Positions 45,850 to 55,593 of a DNA stretch of 64,000 nt are shown here, one piece after another. The translations under genes were made by a program, and so were the position numbers. This DNA comes from Myrmaecium sp. VS I D KN 1 (lineage: Eukaryota; Ascomycota; Dothideomycetes; Valsariales; Valsariaceae): assembly GCA_019775845.1 (NCBI GenBank), contig JADQAV010000009.1, positions 124,001 to 188,000 of the forward strand, read 5' to 3'. The notes beneath the pieces are model-generated. The model had not been told where the DNA came from, searched no databases, and was given only the letters and a program-made list of their open reading frames with translations. How positions within the stretch are numbered: position 1 is the stretch's first letter; every line of letters starts with the position of its first letter.

Positions 45850-45997
45850 GTGCGTACGCGGCGCCTGGAGGTGAGGCTGATGCGACAGCTTTCGGGGGCG
45901 GAGGGAAGGAGGGAGGGAGGGATGTTGGAGGTGTAGGTGGGTGAGAATGAGGAAGGAGAAGAAGAAGAAGGAGGAGAGAGAGGTGAGATGCGGTGGT

Positions 45998-46027
45998 GAG
46001 TGAGTGAGTGAGTGAGTGAGTGAGTGG
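45998..46027. repeat. (GTGA)n microsatellite
   Basis: About seven GTGA/GAGT units, non-coding. Confidence 0.9.
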
Positions 46028-47192
46028 GTAGGTAGGCGGTGTTGGTTGGGTGGACGGGGGTGGGTGGGTAGGAAGGAAGGAGTAGGAAGGAGTCAAGGTA
46101 GTACGTCTAGCGAGCGAGCGAGGTGAAGGATGCGAATGCGAATGCGAAAAACCTACCTACCTAGCTAGCGAGAGCGAAAAAAAAAAAAAAAAGAGACGCA
46201 AAAACGCGAGGAAAGAGGCGCAGGAAGGAGGCGCAGTCAACACACACACACCCACGTCTTCCCTGGACTTTCCCCATCCTGTCGCTGCTAAAAAGGCGCG
46301 GGAAGGGCTGAGCGACTTCGACGATGAGGGATGCCTGAGGGGTGAAAATAGCAACGCGGGCAGGTCTTCTCTCACCTGCACAGCCTCATCTATCCATATT
46401 CACCTCAGACATCCAATCCAATCCAATCCAATCCATCCATCCATCCTGTCCATCCAAATCCAAGGTTGCTCAAACCTACATATACCTACCTACATATATC
46501 AGGAGTACATCTCCATCCACATCCCCCTCACATATACCCATACAGAACAAAAGAAAGGAAAAAGAAGAAAGAAAAACGAATCAGCCAAACGGCAGAAAAA
46601 ACGAAGCAAAAAGCCGAAACCAAACGCCAAACCCACACCCCCTCCTCCCAACCACCCCAGCCAGCAAAAGTAAACAAAAACCAAAGTAAACAACCGTGAA
46701 AAAGAGGCTATGTTATGCCATACCGTGCTATTCTACCCTCCATATCCCGCACGCCCTAGCTCCCCCGCAAGGCTGACTGATTGCCCACCAGGGAACCACC
46801 ATAAGGCTGACTACCCGCCTATGTACATACAATACAGTAGGTACGGTACCCGAACCTACCTACAGTATATAAGGACATAAGGACATAAGGCACGTGTTCA
46901 CATCCCCCAGGAAAAAAAAGAAGAAAAAGAAAAAGAGAATAGAAAAGCTCTCCAGCATGCCGTACACACCTGCATGTCCCGCAATCCAACCCTCCCGCCC
47001 ACCGAACACATCCCTGAAGCATGTTTCTCCGCACGTCCGGGACCGGGAGATGGACGGATGGATGGAAAGATAGATAGATAGATAGAATAACACAACGACG
47101 AAGCTCAAAAACGCAAAAAGCAAGAAAGGAAAGAAAGGACACAACTCCCCCATCCCCCCCCCCCATCCCTCCCCCTCCCTCCCTAATCAGCA

Positions 47193-50146
47193 CTACCCCA
47201 ACCGCAACCCCTTCAACGGATCCCACGTCGCCTGCTGTCCCGCTCCCGCTCCCGCTCCGAATCCCGATCCCAATCCCGATCCAACCCCTCCGTTTGCCGG
47301 CGCAGTGGCAGCGCCAGAAGCAGAAGCAGGAGCAGGACTAGGGGCGGGAGAACCGCTTCCCGCGAACCGGATCCCCATCGCCGGGTTCCACATGCCCGCC
47401 GTTGGGATGGGGGCGCCTGAGGAGGATGAAGAAGGGGGAGGTGGTGAAGCGAGGAGCGCGGGTGCCGGGGCTGGAGTCGGAGCTGATGGCAACGGCGTCT
47501 CGTTTGCGGATGGCGGATTCCGGTACGGTGAGGCTTGCTGCCGTAACTGGTTCGCGTGGGTCGGTTGTGCTTGTTGTTGGTGATGTGATTGTTGTTGCTG
47601 TTGCTGTTGTTGCTGTTGCTGGAGATGGAGGCCCGACATCTGCGTCGTCAAGTCTCTGCAAGGTCTGTTAGTTAAACCAACCATCTACACAACATCGGGG
47701 GAGTAACGAGGGAACGGAGGCGGAGAGGAAATAGAAAGGAACAATGAACACTCACGTCTCCACCTGCGCCGCCTCCGCCCGGCGCGAATACGCAAACGTC
47801 CGGGCCTCGTCCCGGAACCGGGTGACAATCTTAGCAAGGTCATTGTAAAACTTGCGGCCGACGTCCAGGTTCGCGATGATCTCCTTGTACTTGAAGTAGG
47901 CGTTCTCGAGCGCCTGGAGGGCCTGCTCCCGCTGCCGCGTCGACTGGTCCCCCCGCCGCGCCGCCGTGAACGCCCCGTGCGCCTCCGCCACCTTGCGGAT
48001 CAGCTCCTGCTGCTCCCGCGCCTCCTCCGTCACCATCGCCCGGTCCACGTCGTACAGCCGGAGCCGCGTGCGGAAGAGCTCCTCGAACTGCACCGCTTCG
48101 ATGCTCTGCAGCGGGTATTCCCGCTCCAGCCGCGCCGCCTCCTTGAGCAGGTCCGGTCCTATCCCATGTCAGTAGCTGTATAACCCCCTACGCCCTTGCG
48201 AGAACCCACCAATATCGTCCTGCTTCGCCTTGTGCCTCAGTTGCTCAATCTTTCGCCGTCTCCTGCTGTCCGTCCGGTTGATCTCGTTCAGATAAGCGCG
48301 CAACCTGCCACTCTCCTTCTCCACCGCCGGCGTCAGCATCGGTCGCCGGCTGCTCGGCACGAATTGCTCCAGCTCGCTCTCGGGCCCACCCAGCAGCCGG
48401 ATGTGGTGCTCGTTTTCCCGGAGCTTCGCCTCGACCAAACCATCGCTGTTCGCTGCTGACCGGAAGTAGCCATCGATCTCCCCAATCTGTGCATGCAGCC
48501 TCGGCGCGGCCTGGGCACTTGGTAGCCTGGTCCAGTTTGCCGTGCCATACTTCGTCCGTGCCGCATCATCCTCGTTTGCCTCCGCCCGAAGGATATCCAC
48601 CCCTTCCTCATAGATAGCCCTGTCGCTCTCCTTGAGTCTCCGCGTCTCCTCCATTGACCTCTGCAGCCGTAAGATCCCATCTTGCTGCCTGATCTCCTCC
48701 GCGTGCGCCAACAGCCCGGACGGCAACCCCAGCGGCTTCTCCAACGCCTGTAAGCTCCCGGGAAGGTTCAAGCTCTTTAACACATCATGTATCTGCGCCG
48801 TCATTCCTTCTAGCTCGTCGATGATCGTCCCGTTCACCAGCTTGTCCCTCCGATCTGCATATATGCTTGCCGCGACGTGTACCGAATATGGCACCAGCTT
48901 CGTGAACAGTGGCGGTCCCAGTTCGCTGTTCATGCCGAGCAACGGTATCGGGTCCGAGACCTCCTTGGGGGCCTTCGCCGAGACCATGCTTGCTCGATCC
49001 AGCGTCTTCAATTCCGGCTTCGGCGGTACCGGAAGCAGATAGATCATGTCATTGTCCTTCTCCGCCCGCTTCAGGTCCTCCTGCACTCGCATCTTCAGCC
49101 CGTTTAGGTCAGCCAACACCGCCTGCTTGATATACCGAGCCTCCCTCAGCGCCTCATTGACGCACACCAAACTATCCCGCAACCGAGCGACCTCCTCACC
49201 GTACTTCCGCTTTTCCAGGCAGTCGCAAGCGGCACGGTACTGCGCGGCGGCGGCGAAGTGATGGTGTTTGGCCGTCATGTGGTGGATCCACTCGCTGCTG
49301 ATCGCATCGGACTTGATCCCGTAGTCGGCGGCGTCGGAGTAGAAGTCGGAGACTTTGGCAGCCAGCTTCGCGATGATGGCGTCCTTCAGTCCGTCCTTGA
49401 CGGCCTTCTGCCAGAAGCACTCCTGCGCCTGCGCGAGGAGGAGACTCTGCACACTCTCCAAGGTCATCGTGTCCATGTCTTCCGGCGGGCTCGTTCGGAG
49501 CTCGGGGAGGACCTCAGTCTTAATGTGCGCGATCACGCCAGCCGCGGCGCAGAACTGGTTGCAGGCGGCCTTGAGGCCTTCGGAGGTGCTGCGATTCGAG
49601 TGCGTCGCGAGCTGGGAGTACATGGCGGCGAGGTTGAAGAGGACGTTGGCCAGCTCGAACTTCAGGTTGTTTTGGGAAACTGCGGAAGAGTTGGTGAGCG
49701 CTCCCAGGAACATGGCTTGATACCCACTGGACCGCGCCTTGTTGTATCCTAACGCCGGACACCATGGAAATTCCACCCCGATCTACAGCGACGAGAAGAA
49801 GTCAGAGGGCGGGTCTGGTGCCTCCGCGGGGGGTCTACATACGTCGATAGGGAACTTGCCCGACAGCCAGACAAGCTGGGCGGCATATGCTTGCAGCTTC
49901 CGGACGCCGCTCACATGTGGTTCCATGGAGTGTATGGCGTTCGCCCGCAGCCGGTCTATCCGGTCCAGGTCATCGGCGAACATGTCAGGGTGCTGATCAT
50001 ATTTGGAGGAGATGTACTGCTTGATAGCATCGGCGAGCGAGACCGTGTGGCTCTTGCGGAAGGGCAAGAACAAGATGTTGCTTGGAACATGTCAGTTTGG
50101 ATGGTTGACTGAAGTGCAGCAGTCAGGGGTAGACCTACGAATTCAT
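47193..50146 (-). CDS. palA: pH-response adaptor PalA/Rim20 (BRO1 domain)
   Basis: Five exons: 50146-50139 (only 8 nt, ATGAATTC), 50080-49843, 49782-48210, 48158-47756 and 47655-47193, 894 aa. The short exon gives MNSNILFLPFRKSHTVSL, matching the conserved PalA N-terminus. PalA binds ESCRT-III (Vps32/Snf7) and the YPx(L/I) motifs of PacC at endosomal or plasma-membrane pH complexes, so that PalB can cleave PacC at alkaline pH. Seen: BRO1 domain in about the first 370 residues (KYDQHPDMFADDL, GKFPIDIGVEFPWCPALGY, ELANVLFNLAAMYSQLA), then an ALIX V-type coiled domain up to about 740. The tail is Gln/Pro/Ala-rich with about 11 consecutive Gln, ending MWNPAMGIRF and WDPLKGLRL, both conserved in PalA. 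Exon 5 uses the second of two nearby AG acceptors. crzA follows on the same strand 1.9 kb downstream. Confidence 0.95.
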
Positions 50147-50988
50147 CTTGCGTTGCGAGGGCGGTTCGACGTTGATGATGGTCGTGTAGGCTGTTTACAT
50201 GGAGAGCTCTAAAAGCTTGGCCAAGCTTTCGGCGATGGCGCGGAGGTCCGGAGAGGCAGCGGGCGGGCAAGTGACGTCGGCTTGAGCGAGTCAGTCAGTC
50301 CCGCCAGCGGTTGACAGACCGACAGCGGCATCAGGCATACAAAGAACCTCTCAGGCATCATCACGTCAAGGGGTCTCAGCCTGAAGAGTGTTTACATTGG
50401 CATCTAGTACTGTAGTAGGTAGGTTACTGCTATAGAACCAAATTAGGGAAGATGTCTGCTGCAGTACAGTATGTGCTACATGCTCCACGATATTCTTTAA
50501 TCTATCCAGTGATAGGTTTACTTGTCCAGTGCAGTAAGAACACAGGCGTCTCACGAGGCGGATCATAATACTCGTCAAGCGACCTCAGCACGCAATAGGG
50601 GGGAAGGGAAACTTGCTCACACCCAGCGCAGCCCTGTCTCACCGGAGCATCGCTTATGTCCCATCTTCGTTTGAGATAGAGAAAGAGAAACCCGAAATAT
50701 AATTTGACTGGAAGTTCCAGTGATCACTAAGCCGAGCCAGATTACAGTATTCAGGTACTCCTAGGTATAAAGACAGAGCGGGAAGCTGCAGCTCTTCCCC
50801 TTCCTTCCCCATCCCATCCCCCCACTTCGTCGGCCATTCTTCAAACAACCCCGCCTCAACGTCACCCGCAACCAGCAGCTCCGAAACCTCCCTCCCTCAC
50901 AAACAAACACCTCTCATCCACCATCTCACCTCCCAACCCACCAACCCACCACCAAAAAGAAAAAAATAATCCCACAACCACCACCACC
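50147..50988. promoter_or_regulatory. Divergent upstream region palA / atx1
   Basis: 842 bp between divergent starts. Holds the PacC-type palindrome close to palA and a CT-rich then A/C-rich leader (50780-50988) before the copper chaperone. No ORF is supported. Confidence 0.6.
50212..50229. promoter_or_regulatory. Perfect 18-bp palindrome with overlapping PacC-type cores
   Basis: AAAGCTTGGCCAAGCTTT is perfectly self-complementary. It carries GCCAAG, the PacC consensus (GCCARG), on both strands, overlapping by two bases, 66-83 bp upstream of the palA ATG. Whether PacC binds is inference. Confidence 0.55.
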
Positions 50989-51324
50989 ATGACCGACCAC
51001 ACCTACAAGTTCGAAATCGCCATGAGCTGCGGCGGGTGCTCAGGGGCCGTGGACCGGGTGCTCAAGAAGCTAGACGGTACCTCTTTCCCCCATCCCCTCC
51101 CTGCCCTTCCTCCCTCCTTCCTCCACAACATAACACGCTAACCGCCCCCATTTCCCCCCTCCCCTCCAGGCGTCAAATCCTACACCGTCTCCCTGGAGCA
51201 GCAGCGGGCCGAGGTCGTCGCCGAGCCCACCCTCGACTTCGCCACCGTCCTCGCCACCATCCGGAAGACGGGCAAGACGGTCCGGGCCGCGGAGGCGGAT
51301 GGGGTGCCGCAGGTGGTTGGGTAG
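50989..51324 (+). CDS. atx1: Copper metallochaperone Atx1
   Basis: Two exons, 50989-51076 and 51170-51324, 80 aa. The protein carries Cu(I) from uptake transporters to the Ccc2-type P-ATPase of the Golgi. Seen: a single heavy-metal-associated domain over the whole length, with the metal site MSCGGCSG (Cys14, Cys17) and the following helix SGAVDRVLKKL; strands VKSYTVSLEQQRAEVV; and KTGKTV near the C-terminus, where Lys is the conserved loop residue. Length is typical. The leader is CT-rich and then an A/C-rich stretch directly before ATG, suggesting strong expression. Confidence 0.95.
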
Positions 51325-52210
51325 AGCACATGCATTAGTACCTTTTACAGGGAAGGAGAAAGGAGAAAGGAAGAGAAAGGAGAGGAAGGGAGAGGAGGAA
51401 CGGTCACCCCGGGAGGTGGAAGTAGCCTTGAGGTACGACGAACGAACGATCAACGATCAACGGCCGATGACGGACTTGCTTGCTTGCTTGTTACACACAT
51501 ACATACACCAGAGCTCTTTATCCCCCCCCTCTCTGGGTTTCATAGCATAGATATACATCCCCCACCCTGGACCGGACCTGGAGACATCGCTTCGAAAACA
51601 ACGGAGGGGGAGGCTGCCGGAAGGAAGCCCCGAAAACATAAAATTCCAAAAAAAGAAAGCTATTTTATTCGATCACATCCAGATGCTGACCGCACGCACC
51701 TATCATTCTCTGTTACCCTATTTGCCTTTTGTGTGCTCTGCGGTCTCAAGCATGGGAAAGGCAGAAGAAGAAAAGACCTGAAAAATATGATGAAAAAAAA
51801 AAGAGAAGAAGAGAGAAAAAGACGCCCGAGATATCTAAAAGCCTTTTGTGATCCCATCCTATCCCATCATAGCCCATTATCAAGAGCGCCATCCGCAAGG
51901 AGGAGTAAATAGAAAGTCCATACCTCCAGCTCTGCCCTAAGCCGTCCATAACCGCCCATATGGTATTCCCGAGTCCAATCCCAGAACCGAGATCTCTTCC
52001 GGTTCCTCCTCACCCAGAAGTCCCCCAGGCCTATCCCAGAAGTATCCTAATCCAAATACCGAATCCAAACCCAAATTCTATACCCCAAATTCCGTACCCT
52101 CAAACCCTAAGTCCATTAGCCCAAAAGCAAACCCATCCCCTCAACCTCCCCACCCGCAGGAAGGCGGGGTAAAGAAACCAAAAAAACACCCTACAAGCCT
52201 CACCCACTAT
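51325..52210. other. Intergenic between converging genes
   Basis: 886 bp, no supported gene. Purine-rich runs (51350-51415, 51765-51825) and a set of imperfect CCAAATTC/CCAAACCC direct repeats (52045-52130). Likely 3' UTRs of atx1 and chk1. Confidence 0.55.
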
Positions 52211-54061
52211 CTACGACGCCGACGAAGCCGGCGGCACCAAAATCGCCTCCCGACACAGCACAACAACCTTCTTAAACAACCTGCGCCACTCCAACGGATC
52301 GCCCTTCGCCTTGACGAAGCGGACCTCGACCAGGGCCTCCGGCTGCAGACGCGCCAGCAGGATCGTGCCGTTTAACCCTTGCCGCCTTCCATCCACCGTC
52401 TTGACGCGGATCCAGGCCTCATCAGCGGCGTCGGTGGAGGAGGATGCGGGCGTGGCGACCGGCACGCCGAGACGGTGCAGGGCTTCGGCGAGTAAGGGGA
52501 GGAGCAGGGGGAGGGGCAGCGGGGAGAGGAAGCGGGCGAGGGAGGTGGGCGGGATGATGTCGCGGAACTGACGGGCCATTTGGGTGAGGCTGATGGGTAC
52601 GGTGGGGGCGGCGGAGAATTGGGAGAGGCAGGGGTCCTCGGCCAGTCGGTCGACAAGCTCGTGGCTGACGGTGACGGGGGTGCCGGATGCCGTTGTCGTG
52701 GTGGTGGTGGTTGTTGTTGTTGTTGTCGTCGTCGTCGTTGTGGGCTGACTGGCGCTGAGCCCGTCGTGCCAGCCGAGACGGGGCGGGCGCTCCCAGTCGA
52801 AGGGCAGGTCGGCGACGGGCGTGATGGGCTGGGTGGAGGCGATGTGAGTCGGTTGGGAGTCGAGCTCCATGGCGTCGGCGAGGCGGGCCTGCTGGCTGGC
52901 CGTGGGATCCTTGCTGAAGTCGATCTTCAACCGCTCGAGCATCTGCGTCGCCAGCCCGACCGGGTTCGCGACCGTACCCGCCGTGCTCAGGTACGGGTTC
53001 GGCCGGGTGAACCAGGGGTGGGTGCGGATCTCGTCCAGGCTGAAGCGGTCGGCCGGGTCGAGCTTGAGCATGCCGCGCAGCAGCGACCGGACCTCGGGGC
53101 CCAGCGGCCGCCAGAGCTCGTCGCTCGTCCGCCCGTTCGTCTCGCAGTACTCCTTGAACTCCCAGCTCCGCATCGTCGGCTCGTCCCAGGGCGTGTTCCC
53201 CACCAGCAGGACGAACAGCACCACCCCGCACGACCACACGTCCGCCAAGTTGGCCTCGTACCCGGTCTGCAGCACGTCCGGCCGCTTCCCCCGCGGCCCG
53301 CTCACGATCTCCGGCGCGATGTACGGCGGGCTCCCGCAGATCGTGTTGCACAGTCGCTTCTCCCCGCCCCGCCGGAACAGCGCGGCCAAGCCGAAGTCGG
53401 CGATCTTCAGGTCCCCCTCCGCCGACAGCAGCACGTTCTCCGGCTTGATGTCCCGGTGCGCGATCCCCTTGGAGTGCATGTACGTCACCGCGCTGATCAG
53501 CTGGGTGAAGTAGAGGTGCGCGACGTCCTCCCCGACGCCCTCGTCCGCCTCGATCTTGTCAAACAGGTCGCCGCCCTCGGCCAGCTCCAGCGCCAGCCAG
53601 GCCCAGAGCGTGTCCTCGCCGCAGCCGAGGCAGTGGATGATGTTGGGGTGCTTGCCCAGGTACTTGTGCAGCGTCATCTCCGTCGCCAGCTGCTTGGACG
53701 TGAGGCGGCCGTGCTTGAACGCATGCTCCTTATTGATGAACTTGACGGCGATGACGGGCGTGGGGGCGTTGAGCGGGCATGCCTTGCGGATCCTGCGACG
53801 GGGCAAGGAAAAGAGACGTTAGCAGAGGCACCGAAAAAAAAGAGAACAGGACCAGGTAGCCTTACGAAGCATATGCGCCTTGACCGATGGTCTTGGATAT
53901 GATCCGGAACGGCAGGTTGACCGGCAAGGGCGCCTGTTGCGACTGGGAGAAGCGGCACCATGTGAGTACATGCGGTGGTCCGAGGAGAGTGAAGGAGGAA
54001 AAAGGAAAGGAGAGGAAAGGATGGCAGAGTTACTACTTACATTCGGCGGAGCAAGCCCCAT
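52211..54061 (-). CDS. chk1: DNA-damage checkpoint kinase Chk1
   Basis: Three exons, 54061-54041, 53942-53866 and 53792-52211, 559 aa. Chk1 is activated by ATR-type kinase after DNA damage or fork stalling and holds Cdc2 inactive in the nucleus. Seen: glycine loop IGQGAYAS (26-33), Lys50 in AVKFIN, hinge region LELAEGGDLFDKI, HRDIKPEN with Asp147, DFG at 165-167, GSPPYIAPEI, DVWSCGVVLFVLLVGNTPWDEP, and a WR-type acidic helix; the LFDKIE..GV and LCNTICGSPPY features are Chk1-like. Residues about 260-300 end the kinase, followed by a run of about 18 Thr and a C-terminal KA1-like autoinhibitory half (LTQMARQF, IRVKTVDGRRQGLNGTILLARL, VEVRFVKAKGDPLEWRRLFKKVV). The Thr run is coded by mixed ACA/ACG/ACC codons. 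Catalytic residues are all intact. Confidence 0.94.
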
Positions 54062-55593
54062 GATGGTGGGAGCGTGCGGAAACAGCGGTGGGGGAAAGTT
54101 GACCAGTACGGATAAGTAGTCGTGGCGATGCAGGTACCGTACAAATACGGATAGAATGGATGGATCGATGAATGGATGAATACTCTGTAGATGAGAAGCG
54201 CAGGTATAGAGCAAAACTCAAGAAAGCTCACGACAAGCCAGCCTCAGTCAGTGAGAATAAAAGCCGCTGGGAAATAACTCCGTACGTTTGTGGAGAGAAT
54301 AAACAAGCCCTCCCGGAGCAGCAGGACGCGTAAAGTGGTTTGATGGTGGTGGGTGATGGCGCGCGCGTCGTTCCCCCCCTTATCGGTCGGGGTCGATAAG
54401 CGCGCCAGCAGGGCAACAGGCAGCACTGCACGCGGTCACATGCCAACGCGCGACCGTGGGAGCGCACACGCGTTGGGGAGATCGGATTGGATTGGGCTGG
54501 ATAGTTCGAACCACACGTGGAGTGAGCAATTGCTTGCCAGCAAACAGTACCATCACATCATACTCATGATATCCACACTTCTGAACGCCCGGCAAGTGAA
54601 TAAGTCCATACAAATTCGTTCTTGAAGAAAAGTTGGATTTGATTCACGTATCGCATTTCCCATCCCATAAAACCTCCGTCCGCTCTATATTACAGGAAAA
54701 GAAAAAAGAAAAAAGAAAAAAGAAAAAAGAGAAAAAAGACAAAAAGGGGGAAGAGGGGGTGCATGTATGTAAGGGAGATATGTATGTATGTATGTATGTG
54801 TAATATCTGCCTGCGTGTGCGAGCGTGTGTGTGTGAGTGTGTGCATTGCATCCCATGCAGCGTCATGTGTGAGAGTGTGAGTGTGTTCGCGTCCCAAGTA
54901 GAATTTCATCCACGTCGCGTGAATGAGATCCCAGCAGCGACCCTCGAACCGAACCACAGAAGAAAGGAAAAAAAAAACAAAAAAAAGAAAAGTTCCGGGA
55001 TAGGCTCCGTACTCTCATCTACAATATGAGACGTGGTAACTCCATCCCATGAACGGCCCCAGCCCGCCCGCATAAGCTCATGCATGGAAGAAAGTCAGAG
55101 GGGCATAGAGGAAAATGGAAGAAGGGCAAACAAGAAAAGGCCAGGATCACCGCCGTTCAATGCGCACGGAAAGGAAAAAGAGAAGAAAAAAAGGAAAAGA
55201 AAAGGAAAAGGAAAAAAAGGAAATGACGGGAGCCAGATGAGCCGAGCCCTTTTTGGACTCCGGAGCTCCAACGCCCAAAGTCTAAAGCTCCAGATGCGAA
55301 AGGAGATGTCGCGAGGAAAAAACGGAAAGGGAAGGGAACAAGAGGGAGCAGGAAAGGGAACCGATGCGAGGTCGAGGATCTCATATACCTCCTCAACAGG
55401 CCTCCATGTCCATCAGACACACGGAGGCGGCCTCGTAACGCCATGTCAAAGCATGGCCTGCATCGGCGATGCTGATGTAGCGACTGTCCTGGGACGAGTG
55501 CCGGACGCTCGGACAGCATGACCTGTTCTCACGCGGATAGGGGATATCTAGACGAGAAGATGCGCTTCGATTGTGGGGAATTTGGGAGGTGAT
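54062..55593. other. Intergenic: chk1 upstream / flbA 3' flank
   Basis: 1.5 kb, no supported gene. Contains a purine tract (GAAAAAA units, 54695-54745), GTAT microsatellite (54778-54798), GTGTGAGAGTGTGAG runs (54820-54885) and further A-rich stretches (54960-54990, 55165-55225). Partial copies of the ACTCCGTAC word near 54278 and 55004. Confidence 0.55.

Larger units (their letters stand above)
45332..47192 (-). promoter_or_regulatory. crzA upstream region / palA 3' flank, repeat-rich
   Basis: No supported gene. Contains a G-run array (45822-45849), GGCAGGCA and GGACAGGCAG repeats (45640-45690), GTGA repeats (45998-46027), an A run near 46176-46192, GATA repeats (47070-47086) and one GCCAAG PacC-type core at 45700-45705, about 370 bp from the crzA ATG. 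A long upstream control region is expected for a stress regulator. Confidence 0.5.
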
